Origin: Agriotes lineatus
Taxonomy: Eukaryota > Arthropoda > Insecta > Coleoptera > Elateridae
Reading direction: 5' to 3'
Length of the DNA stretch: 64,000 nucleotides
Assembly: GCA_940337035.1 (NCBI GenBank)
Contig: CALNHX010005185.1
Coordinates: 47,949 to 111,948 of the forward strand
Below the pieces are notes generated by a model. That model was not told where the DNA came from and did no database searches. It saw nothing but the letters and a program-made list of their open reading frames with translations. This document shows, one piece after another, positions 12,185-24,100 of the stretch (the first letter of the stretch is position 1; each line of letters begins with the position of its first letter). The position numbers were made by a program, and so were the translations under genes.

Positions 12185-12599
12185 TTTTCCGTCAATCGTT
12201 TATATATCGACTCATTAATGCATGATTTTGTCTAAAAAATCATACATTAATAGACCCGTTTTCGCAATGATTTTATATAGGCAACCATACGTACTAAACG
12301 TCAAATGTATCTGAAATGTCAAAACTAAAGGTTAAATTATTCCGTGGATTTATTAATATAAATATTTACATTAGAAAACGCTTCGCTCATTATCTTTGTG
12401 GCAGTTTATATTTTATACCTATCGAGTTCTCAATGTATCCTTCGGCAACAGAGGTGGATTTCCAACCGCCAAGTATTTTAATTGCCGCAAAATTCCTCCG
12501 GCATAGGCAACCATACGTACTAAACGTCAAATGTATCTGAAATGTCAAAACTAATAAATATTTTTGATGGATTTTAATAAACGTACGATTGACGGAAAA
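12185..12599. mobile_element. 415-bp TIR element with internal direct repeat
   Basis: TTTTTCCGTCAATCGTTTAT at the left end faces AAACGTACGATTGACGGAAAA at the right end. Inside, a 52-nt segment beginning GGCAACCATACGTACTAAAC is present twice in the same orientation (about 12279-12330 and 12502-12553). No gene is present; the short open frame across it is formed by the repeat. Confidence 0.6.
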
Positions 12600-12842
12600 G
12601 TCTTGTAACCAACTCTTATGTTAATTGGTGATTAATAATCTCGCTCATTAAAATCTCTCGATTATTAATCACCTTTATTAACGCACTTGGTTAAATAACC
12701 ATTATTCAATGAAAATTGACAAAAACAATTACATTTTTGATACACCGGCCTTGAGAAGCAGTTAACTGATTTGCAGCGTAACACTACACATTTTTCAAAC
12801 ATTTTTGTCAATAATTATAACGACAGATCAATAAAAATACCA

Positions 12843-13318
12843 AATTAGGGCAGGCTGTGATATGTGTTATACGTTTGGCAGTACTAAAGTGTATTGTCAG
12901 TCTATGTCAAATTCGAGATTTGCAGGTTAAGTTTTACATCAGTCTGTGCTAGCAGGGCCTGGGTACGGCCGAAAACATTACGGCGCCGACATAATCTCAC
13001 TCTGAGTATTACGTGTCTCGTGCGCATGTGTGAGCATTCGAACTCCCCCTTTAGAAGCGAATTTTAAACTTGACCATTTCCCCACCGCGCGGACGACGCC
13101 GGCGCGCTTGCACACAGCTCACCATATACATTGAAGAGTTGGTTGTCTGTCTCACTTCCCTCGTGACCCCCCAACTCATTGCCTCTAACAATATAGTAAG
13201 TAATATATATATGCAAACAACAAACAAAATCTAAACTACTAATCTCGAATTTGACATAGACTGACAATACACTTCAGTACTGCCAAATGTATAACACATA
13301 TCACAGCCTGCGCTAATT
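12843..13318. mobile_element. Palindromic MITE split by a nested insertion
   Basis: The left arm (from 12843, containing GCAGGCTGTGATATGTGTTA) and the right arm (ending about 13318 with the complement) belong to the abundant palindromic MITE family. They are separated by about 260 nt of foreign sequence (about 12950-13215). Part of that insert (about 12975-13165, GC-richer) recurs in inverted orientation at 59555-59757, so it is itself a repeat. The order of events is MITE first, then insertion into its centre. Confidence 0.6.
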
Positions 13319-15000
13319 GTTTTTTTTTTATCTGTTATTTTATGAATACTATTGAGATACATTTTTAGTGGTCTTGTATAATACAATGTTTTTCTCTTCT
13401 GTGACAAAACTGGCGCAAAACCTTACCTGCTAACTTCGAATTTGACATAGACTTAGTGCCACCAACATATTATTCATACGTTATATAACCACGACCCTTC
13501 AAAAACATTTGATCATTTCTGAGGTCACTGATGTACCACCAATGATTAAATGGCGAGCAGTAATATACTTAAATGTGGTTTCTTGTACAAATTCTCCATG
13601 TTCAGTCTTGAAAGTCACCACTCGGTATAATAATATTTATTTTATTATAAATATTCTTGAAACGATTAAACCTGATTGAAAACAAAAAACATTTTGAGCA
13701 TAAAATGACATGAAACGTAATAACTAGTATTTAATTTGCAAATAGTACATTCTGGAAACATAAACCATAAAAATGAAGTCTTATTTTACTTGTAAATAGT
13801 AAAATTTTTTATGTTAATTAGTTTGTGAAGCAACTGCATTCTGCTACTTGTGCTATAATTGCCCTTCTACATTGCATCTTTCTTATTTTCTTGCCTGCTG
13901 CTTCTCCATCAAAATTGGTTTTCCTCGGTATAGCAAAAAATAATACACACATTCATTAAATGGAAAATCATTCATTACTTTCCATCCAATTGAGAATTTC
14001 AAGCTTGGTAATTATGTTCAACAATTTCAAACTTCCATTTCACATATATTTTAGCAATAAGCGAATAGTGTACATCAAGATCACCTTTTATTGTGGGTTT
14101 TTGAAAACTTAAAATTTCAAACTTAAGAAAACTGTTTTAAGAAATTACCTAGTACCTATGTGAGTTGCTGTGCATTTTTAAAAATTAATTTGAGAACATT
14201 TTTATTGTATTTTATAATCACGTTTCTTAAAAGTACGCAAAATGGAGTGTTAAGTGATGAATCGTTTTTAAAGACGAGGCAACGAAGGAGCCAGGTCTTT
14301 AATGAGAGGACTCCCCTAAAACTGTTTGCGTACGTGATGCATACAAGATTTTTTGAAATCAACTCTGCAAATTGTCTGCTATCAGTCAGAAAAATGTAAA
14401 TTATTTTCAATTTAAAAAAAGTCACGTTTCTAATGTGTTGCTAAGTTACCTTTCAGTTCGCTAAAACCCATTAAAGTACTCAACTCAGCCTATTAAAATC
14501 CATTAAGATACTATTCCGCTAGTCTTCTGAAATAGCTATTTGCAGACTCAAACAAGCCTGTTAGTGATATTTTGCGGAGCGTGTACTAAAAAATTTATTA
14601 AGATAATTTCCTTAACTTTTTAGTTTTTAAGTAACCAACAAAATAAACAATTGAATAAGTATTTTGTTTTTCAAAAACTCTTAAAAAAATAGCTCATACA
14701 TGAAATATAATTGGTGTGCCTCTTTTCTGTGAAATGGAAGTTTAAACAACAAGATGTGTGTTTTTTATCAGTTATTACAAAATAGATGCTTTAAATTTAT
14801 CAACAATTTTAAACGAGCAAGCAACAGTCAAAATACCTTTTTGACTATTTATTGCTGCATTCGATTATGAATTGGAAAGAGTTTTACACATTTCTTCAAA
14901 CTATCATTAAAATATGTAATGCAATATTAAAAACTAAATATATTTTCGCAATTGCTTATTTAACAGAAACCAATAGGTGGAATTGCAGTTCTACCTACAG
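13319..15000. other. Coracle intron sequence, no feature recognised
   Basis: AT-rich sequence upstream of the first coracle exon seen here. Short open frames on both strands overlap each other and show no domain signatures. One further fragment of the palindromic MITE family lies at about 13425-13460. The polypyrimidine-poor acceptor at 14999-15000 (ctacctacag) ends the region. Confidence 0.4.
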
Positions 15001-15155
15001 GGGGATTTTTCGGAAAAAAGAAAGAAAAAGATGAAAAGAATAAAGAAAACAGAGACGTCAACGCAATGGACCAAAATGGAACCGATACAGAATCACAGTT
15101 GAATTCTAGTGCCGAAAATGAAAAATCGCCCAAGGATAAAAAAGAGAAATCAAAG
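15001..15155 (+). CDS. cora: Coracle exon, charged linker
   Basis: The acceptor is ctacctacag|GG and the donor AAG|gtaatg. After two nucleotides completing a split codon, it reads 51 codons starting 'GFFGKKKEKDEKNKEN', rich in Lys, Glu and Asp and ending 'SPKDKKEKSK'. It joins in frame (phase 0) to the next exon, which continues with the same composition ('SPGFLFGSKREKSPKDKDDK'). No domain; probably a disordered linker after the FERM/FA region. An alternative longer open frame in another phase is intronic read-through. Confidence 0.7.
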
Positions 15156-18100
15156 GTAATGTAGTTGTATAAATTCGTATGTCATAAAAAGAAAATTATA
15201 TCTGAAGCTGCCTGACGGGAGAGTAGTAGTATTTATGTAATGTAGATCAGACGGTTGAATGCAGTCGACCAAATGATTTGATGACCTGTATGATGACAAT
15301 TTAGAAATTGCTTTTTTGTGAAGAGATTTTATGTAAATTGTTCATAGTAGTAGTATTGCAGTAGAAAAAAATGTATACTTTGAATATACACTTGTCAGAC
15401 GACTTAAGAAAAACTTGTAACACGAGTACTAATACTTAACAGATTCAGATTTTATATATTTTTTTATCACTTAAATTTAAAAATATATTCAAAGTTGTAC
15501 ATATATATCTACCATTTATTTTAATGGTGTATTATAAAGTTTGCATGTTTTTATTTTGCATGTCCTGTTTTGCAAAACAGAGCCCTGGTTTCCTGTTTGG
15601 TTCTAAACGTGAAAAATCTCCAAAAGACAAAGACGATAAAGCTAAAAAAGCTAAATTAGACAAAGAGCCACTTCAAAGTCAGGATCAAAAGGGGGGCCCA
15701 CCTATGGGTTCTCCTCAGCTTCCTGGATATACACGCGAATATGATTACGACGCCTCTGATGAACAAGCCACTCCACGGAAACCTCAGGGATTTTCTTATG
15801 AAAATCAAGGTGATGATAGTCCAAAAGTTGAACAGCAATCCCATCAGTCGCCAACTGGTAAACGAGCTACTGGTTTGGCTTTTAATTATGCTCCTGGAGA
15901 AGATGGTAACATTAAACGAGAAGGGGTCAAAACTCCCGAGTCTGAAATTCCGAGCAGTGGAAAAACTATTACTCCGGTGCCTATTCCGCTTGTAGGTGCT
16001 AGCAACTTAGAGAAAGATATTAAAGCAGATACAGCAGCGTTTTTGGCAGGTGAACAGTATAATCACCCTCCAAAAACACAAAAAACCGGTACGGTTGCGC
16101 CTGTCATAGTGCCTGCTGGAACCGAAAGGAAAACACGACCAGTCAAGTTATATGTTGTAACAGGAAAGAAAGATCCAAAAACCGGAAAGATTGATGTGGA
16201 AAATGGTAGCGTGGATTCTTCTGAAGCTCCGCAAAACGTCGAAAATGGCTTAATTGATTCTAAGTATGGTTTAATAGATCCATCTAATGCAACTGTCATT
16301 ATAACGGATCCTACCAATGGGCAAAAGGAGGTAGTCCAAGGACATATTGACCCAGTAACAAAACAAATTATTATTAATAGTGGTGCTGTTATTGATCCTG
16401 CTACTGGTAAAAAGGATCCAACTCTTGGTCAAATTATTTCTATATGTACACAAGATTTACCTGCTCATGGCGGTTCTGCAGCAGCTGTACCTAAAAAACG
16501 TTTAATAAAGATCACAGCTATTACTGCTAAAAAAGATCCCAAAACGGGCAGGATTGAAGCTGAAAAAGGTCAACCAGAAACCTCTGATGCCATTTTGGAT
16601 CCATTTTCAGGGAATATTGAAACTAAGTATGGATTAATTGATACCAAAAATAAAAAGTTGGTTCGTAAAGACAATAAGTCGGGTAAAACTGATGTAGAAC
16701 CTATTGAAATTGATGATACTCTTAATCAAATTATTATTCAAAATGGTGTGGTAGATCCAAAATCTGGAAAAGTTGATCAAAGTCTGGGACAGTTGATTTC
16801 ACTTACTGAAAATGCTGATGCAATCGTTCCTATAACTTCAGTAACTGCTAAACGAGATCCCACTACAGGTCAACTAGACCCATCAGGTGCACATAAAGAA
16901 ACTACTAATGGTAAAATAAATCATAAGAATGGCGACATTATAACTAAATACGGTGCAATTAACATGAAGAAGCAAAAAATCTTTTCACGGGATCCAAAGA
17001 CAAATCAAATACAAGAACGTCCCATACAGCTGGACGGACAAGGAAATGTAATCATATTATCAGGAATTACGGATCCTAAAACAGGAAAGATAGATAATAA
17101 CTTGACACAGATCTTGCAAGTAGGGTCTGAGCTAGAACCTAAAGTAAAAGTAATATCAACAGCTGGCAAAGTAGACAATAGAAAGGGATTAGATATGAAG
17201 AATGCTACAACTACAACATCAGAAGGCTTGTACAATCCTGAAACGGGTAAGGTGTACACGAAATATGGGCTGTATGATCCAGTGAACGAAACATTGACTT
17301 TTAATGATCCTAAGTCTGGAAAAACTGAAATTAAACATGGCCAACGTGATCCCCATTCTAACGAAATTCTTTTTAAGGGGTTAGTTAATCCCAAAACTGG
17401 TAAAGTTGATTCCAGTTTTGGAAGAACTATTAAACTTGAACATGAACAGGCACAAGTTGATCCTGCCACCCTAAATCAACCATCTTCCAATGAAAGTACG
17501 AAACCTGTGAGTCCATCAAAGAAGATTGAGCCTGCAGCTGCAGTTGTTGCGACAGAAGGTAAAAATAGAATTGTTAAACTTATGGTCATTACTGCAAAAA
17601 AAGATCCCAAATCTGGTGCTTTAGATGTTGAAAATGGTAGTGTTGATCATTCTGCTGGTATTTTACATCCATCAGGGGAAATTGACAGTAAATATGGCTT
17701 CATAAATCCAAAAGATGGTGTAATTACTATAACTGATCCAGCTACTGGACAGAAAGAAACCGTTAAAGCGCAAGTGGATTCAACATCCGGACAAATTTTT
17801 GTAACTTCTGGGCCAGTTATTGATCCTAGAACTGGCAAAAAAGACGGTACTTTGGGTCAATTGATAACAGTAGTAGGTGACAAACCATCAGAAACACCAA
17901 AACAATTAGTTCCTAATGCTTTGGCTTCTCACCCAGTTCCCAAAAAACGAATTGTCAAACTTTTAGTGATTACATGTAAGAAGGATCCAAAAACCGGTAA
18001 AGTTGATACAGAAAAAGGCACAGTTGAAAAACTAACAGCCACGATAGATCCTGTATCTGGTGTGATAGATTCAAAATATGGAAAAATTGATCCTCAAAAT

Positions 18101-21100
18101 GGTAAAATTCTCTATAAAGATCCAAAAACTGGAAAAGTCACCGTTACTCCATTCGAGTGGATGAAAATTCAGGACAAATATTTGTTAGTGAAAACGTTGC
18201 TGATCCAAAAACATCGAAGATTGATCCAAGTTTAGCACAAGTTATAAATGTTGTTGATCCTAAAGAACCCGTTGTAACGGTAACAACCATAACTGCCCAA
18301 AAGGATCCTAAAACTGGTAAAATTGATATACAAAATGGTAGAACTGAAATTGCTAATGGAAAAGTGATTCCTAAAACTGGTGAAATAGTTACTAAGCAAG
18401 GTACTATTAATTTGAAACTATTCAGAATCACTACGAAAGATCCAAAAACTGGACAAATATATGATCGACCTATTCAAGTGGATAAAGATGACAACATAAT
18501 AATTTCATCAGGAGTCGTTAATCCGTCAACCGGTAAAGTAGATCCTAATTTGGTTCAAGTGATTCAGGTTGGATCTGAAGTTGATCCTGAAATTCAAGTA
18601 ACTACATATGTGGGCAAAGTAGATCCCAAGAAGAATACCATAGACAGTAAAGGTGCTACACCTGAAACAACAGTTGGACTCTACGATCCTGAAAAAAATA
18701 AGTTATATACAAAGTATGGCCATTTCGATCCAGTAGAAGAAAGTCTTACTGTTATTGATCCAAAAACTGGTAAAAGTGATAAGAGGCTGGGTGTACTTGA
18801 ACCCAACACAGGTGAAATGATTTTCAAAGGTGGCTTTACTAATCCCAAAACTGGCAAAACAGATAGTCATTTTGGACGAGCTATGTCAGTTCACATTACT
18901 GAACCTGCAATCGATGCTACAACAGCTCAACAACCACTTGAGAAAGACACCAAAACCATTGTTAAACCGCAACCACCACCTGTTGCTGCACCTCAGAGTG
19001 AAACCCCACGCAAGGCTGCTCCTGTCCCAGATAGTTCAACCGTTTCGCAAGTAGTATCGCCGCTTGAACTTATAAAAGAACAACCTAAGCCGTTATTGAA
19101 AAATCGCCTTGTCAAGATACTTGTTATAACATCAAAGAGAGATCCGAAAACTGGTCATATTGACGCTGAGCATGGTCAAGTAGAACAAATTTCTGGAATT
19201 ATTGATCCTCAAACTGGTCTAATAGATACAAAATATGGTTTAATAGATCCCGTAAATGGTACCGTTATTGCAAGAGACTCTGCTACAGGTCAAACTGAAG
19301 TTATTCAAGGCAAAGTGGACCCTACTACTGGCAGTATTCATGTTTCTAACGGAACTGTAATTGATCCAAAAACAGGAAAACCAGATCCAAGTTTGGGTCA
19401 GATATTTTCAGTTGTTGGACTTAAACAGCTACAAGAACCTGCAAGTGTGCAACCCAAGAAGCGTATAATTAAAATAACAGTTATTACAACTAAAATTGAT
19501 CCTAAAACTGGAAAAATTGATCCAGAGAAGAGCCAGATTGAACAATCAACAGGTGCTCTTAATCCAAGTACAGGGTTAATCGAATCTAAATATGGCTTAC
19601 TTGATCCCAAGAATGGTAAACTAATTATAAACGATCCAAAATCAGGAAAAGTTGATGCGAAATCGGCACAAGTTAATGAAAATACTGGACATATTGTTAT
19701 ACCCAGTGGTGTTGTAGATCCAAAAACAGGAAAAGTTGATAATTCGCTTGGACAAATTATAAGCGTTGCCGGACATACTGACCCAGTGGTCGAACTGACA
19801 GTTACAACAGTTCGAAAGGATCCAAAAACTGGACTCTATGACATGAAAAATAGTCAAATGGAAACCACAAAGGGTATAAAGAATTCAGCTACCGGAGAAA
19901 TTGTTACTAAATATGGTGTAATTAATTTAAAATTATTAAGAATAACCACGAAAGATCCTAAAACTGGAAAAGTTGAATCAAGGCCAATACAAGTGGATGC
20001 AGATGGAAACATTTTTGTTCCTGTCGGCGTAGTTGATCCAAAAACTGATACCGTTAATCCCGACTTAGGACAAATAATACAAATTGGTCCAGAAATTGAC
20101 CCAGAAGTACAAGTAATAACTTTCATTGGAAAAGTGGATCCCAAGAAAAATACTATCGATACAAAAAATATTATACCTGATGTGTCAGTAGGTTTATACA
20201 ATCAAGACAACCATAAAATTGACAGTAAAATTGGACAAATAGATCCTGTTCATGGTACATTAACATACATTGATCCAAAAACAGGAAAAGTGGAAGTGAA
20301 GCAAGGTATTATTGATCCATCCACAGGTCAAATACTTTTCAAGGGAGCAGTTAATCCCAAAACAGGAAAATTTGACCCTCACTATGGTAGATTAGTATCG
20401 GTACTTATATCAGAACCATATATTGATAAAGGTGAAATTGTGAAAAAAGATTTGAGAAATTTAAAAATTGATCCTAAAACAAATCAAATATGGGTATTTG
20501 ATCATCAGGATCCTGTCACAAAGCAAGAAATTTATGCAACTGGCCAGATAGATCCTGTTACTGGATACATAATTACTGTTTATGGATATTTGGATCCAAA
20601 ATCAGGAACTGTTTCAAAGGTCGTTAAAGCAGATTCAAATGTTGCTAAAATAGACCCTGAAACTAATCAGGTATACACTAAAACTGCTGAGTTGGACGAG
20701 TCTGGTGTACCTTTATATTCAGTTTCGGAGGTGGATCCCAAGAGCGGAGAAATTTACACGAAATACGGTAAAATCGATCCCAAGACGGGAAAGCTTGTCA
20801 TTGTACGTATATACCTTATTTCACAAAAAGATCCAAGTGGAAAAGTACGAGAAATCGATCCCAAAGATTGCCAAATTGATGAAAAGTCTGGTAGGATCAT
20901 TAATGTAACAACTCAGACAGTATACATGTACAGTATGGTAGATCCAAAGACCGGAAAAATTGTACAAGTTGATCCCAACGACCCTCTCGTTAAAAGTGCT
21001 AATACGAAAGTTACTCAGATCATGACACTTTCTGGTGAAATTGACCCAGTCACAGGAAAAATTCATACTGAATGGGGACACATTGATCCACAAACGGGCG

Positions 21101-24100
21101 ATATTGATCCTGCAACTGCACGAAGGGACCCGATTACAGGGGAACTGATCTTAAATTATGCACAAATCGATCCAAACCACTTCACCGATTTGAAAGACAC
21201 TAAAGTGAAAGTAACCCAAAGAACATTAGAAAAGAGAGGTGATGGTAGTTCATCAGAGGTCGAGACGAGCGACGATGATTTGAACGAATACGCTTCCGAG
21301 AATTTGAAAGATGTCGCAAATTTGAAAATATCGAAAACTAAAGGTACTAGCTCACCTGTTATTGTTAAAACGACAACAAAACAAATTGTAACCAAAGATC
21401 GAGGTGGGGTTACCCAAAATATCGAGGAAAGAATCGAAGATGGAAGAACTGGCGAAGTTACCGTTTCTACACAAGTTAATAAGGTATGTTTTATGTAGTT
21501 AGTACTAGACGCAGTGTTAATTGAAAGCATTTGAAAATTGTTGTAGAAATGCATGGTCAAGATGATTTGCTTATGTATATATATATATATATTTCTTTAA
21601 TTAGACACGGTAGTTAAACATGTTGTACTACATGTTTATATTGCAGTGATTAAATGTTGCAAAATAAGAGTAACATTTGTAAAAGGTTTTGTTTAACGCT
21701 TGCAGTAACTATTTATTGTAATAGATTTGCAATAACAAATGTGCATTGGGCTAACAGTGATGATATGAACGACATCAAGTAGTTTGGTTAATATTACTAG
21801 AAAATAAGTTTAGATAACGACCTTTCCTACCGTTTTAGTGTAGAGGTATTTTATAATGTCTCAACTTAGTTCATATTCTAAATTTCTATTTAATAATTTG
21901 AATTAAAACCAAAACTTATTGTTTCTTCTATTGCATGAATGAATCGGGTCCATTAATTCTTATTTTGTACCATTATCTTCGCATTCTGCCACGTAAGTCT
22001 CCTTTGTTGTAGCATTTCTTCAACACTTTTGGTCCAAGTTTTCTGAGATCTTCCTCTTGATCTGTTTGCGCCTGGTTTCGATTCCCTTATTTTTTTTCCT
22101 GTCTTTATTGGTTCCATTAAGTAGCCAAACCACTGCAGCTGTGTAGTTTCCATTTTCGTTCCCAATACTTCAATCTGTAGCTCATCACGGGTTACTTGAT
22201 TCCTTATTCTATCCCTTCTAGTTACCCCTAGCACTTTTCTTAAGCCCGTGTCCCACTGTAAAAATTTTTATAACACAGTTTTATAAACACAATTTTGATA
22301 GTGTGACAGCCCACAGTTTTATAAAAATGACGTCACTGAAATTTACGTTGACGGCGTCTGTTTGGAATAGAACGATTTCTATAATTTTGATGAGATCAGG
22401 CATTTCATTGGATGTTGATGGCTAAGCCCAGCCTACTGAAAATTTGAAAAGGCGCGTGAACCGTCTGTTTTAAAACGTTCATGCTCAACATTTTTAACCT
22501 CATTCTTAGCCACCACTTCCTGGGAAGCTGTTGTGTTGAGGTTACGTTATAGTTGTAAAAAAATTGAGAGAATGACTGGCATGTGGTCTATTGAATAAAC
22601 TGGTGTGTTAATCGACCATTATGAAAACCAGTCAATATTCTATATACACTTTACTTAACTTTTTCATTGCAGTAAGGAATGCAACAGTATAATCAAAGGC
22701 TATTTAAGTCAAAACACTACAATCTAACCTCACTTTTCAGTGTTACGTCAAACAGCTGATCTGGTTTTTATAAAAACTTTGGACCAAATATTGACAGTGG
22801 GACATGGCTTAAAAATATTTTGATGGGGCGTGACGTCACCACGTTTTTATAAAAAATTTATAAAACCAATTTATACAAATTTTTACAGTGGGACATGGGC
22901 TTTTGATATTTCATTTTCATACTATGTAGTTTGTTCTTTTGTCGATTTGTTAATAGCCATGATTCCGGACCAAAGATCATCTGCGGAAATATTGTTTTAT
23001 ATAGGTACCGTGATTTTTGTTTTCTTCGAGATCTCTTTCTTAGAAAGAGAAATTAGTTTGACAATGCATAGTACAGTTTAGCTGTGTTTTCTATTCTTAC
23101 GTTTATTTCTGTTTCGTATCCCCCTTTCTTTTCGAGCTTGAGTCCGAAGTACATAAGATTTTCAACTTGATTTAGTTTATTGTCGTCTATTTTTATATTG
23201 ATCTTTACTTCCCTTTTTGCTATTACCATGACCTTGGTTTTAACTGCATTAATTCTCATATTATGCTCCTCTAACGTTACCTTCCATATTTATAGGTTTC
23301 TTTGTAATTCCTTCTTTTGATGCGAATATTACCACATCATCGGCGAATGCACATTCCGAAATATTAACTCTTTCTAAATTCCTATGTCCTTTACATTTCG
23401 CCACTTTTAACTGGGAATTTTTACGATGTCCTCTATGAGTATGATGAATAATAATGGACTTAGTACTCCACCGTCCATTGTACGTGGTCTTTGGATTGTG
23501 GATGTTTCGTTGTAACATAGTTTCGGCAATATTATTGTGCAGGCTTTTTGTTGCCTTGATCATTTGTTTTCCTACTCTTCTTGCCAAACTTTTCCAAACC
23601 TTCTTTCTTGGTATTCGGTCAAAAGTCTAAGTCAATAAACGCGCAGCATGCTTCTCTGTTCTGGCTTAGCATTGTCTCTGTTACTTCTTCTAAACTAAAT
23701 ATGTGGTCTTGTACACTGTGTCTCTTTCTAAAGCCATTCTGTGAATCCATTGAGTTTCTAGTTTTCTCCTTAATTTTATTTCTAAGATTCTTTCATAGGA
23801 ATTCGGAATTCATCCAGTTTGCAAATTTCCAGAAATAATCGCGTGCCCTCTTCTCCCATAGTGTTCAACATTTCTGCCTCAACCCCATCGTGACCTGCTG
23901 CCTTTCCGATTTTTAATCTTTTTATAGCTACTCTCACTTCTTCTATTGTTGGTTCTTCAGTTATTATTTCTTCCGTCATTTCCAAAAGTTCTTTTCCTTC
24001 GTCTTCCTTTTTGTTTGTGTTGTTGTCTCATCCACTGCTAGTATTTCTTGGAAGTATTCTTTCCATCTGTTTATCACTTCCATTTCATCAGTTATAATAT

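Larger units (their letters stand above)
11412..12195. repeat. Three copies of a ~105-nt repeat unit
   Basis: Units start at about 11412, 11560 and 12099 with GATTTCTCGAAAACCGGAA, followed by a shared GTGACGTGA/GTCACGTGAC section, CCTGACATGACCATTCCAAA and ATAACTTT. The first two are 148 nt apart and share an additional tail (TCTCTTACGGTTTGGCTGCT). The third lies 540 nt downstream after two inserted inverted-repeat elements. The units may be the dispersed remains of a small tandem array or of a larger element. No coding potential. Confidence 0.7.

Noticed and set aside
14156..14425. Overlapping 80-90 codon frames on both strands
   Set aside because: No domain and AT-rich; each is the other's shadow and neither has splice or start support.
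15524..15580. Apparent signal-peptide-like N-terminus (MVYYKVCMFLFCMSCFAKQ) of the long coracle frame
   Set aside because: It lies upstream of a clear splice acceptor and is intronic read-through; the exon begins at 15581 in phase with the previous exon.
16063..21560. Long - strand frames within the coracle repeat exon
   Set aside because: They arise from codon bias of the repeat on the + strand and show no homology signature.
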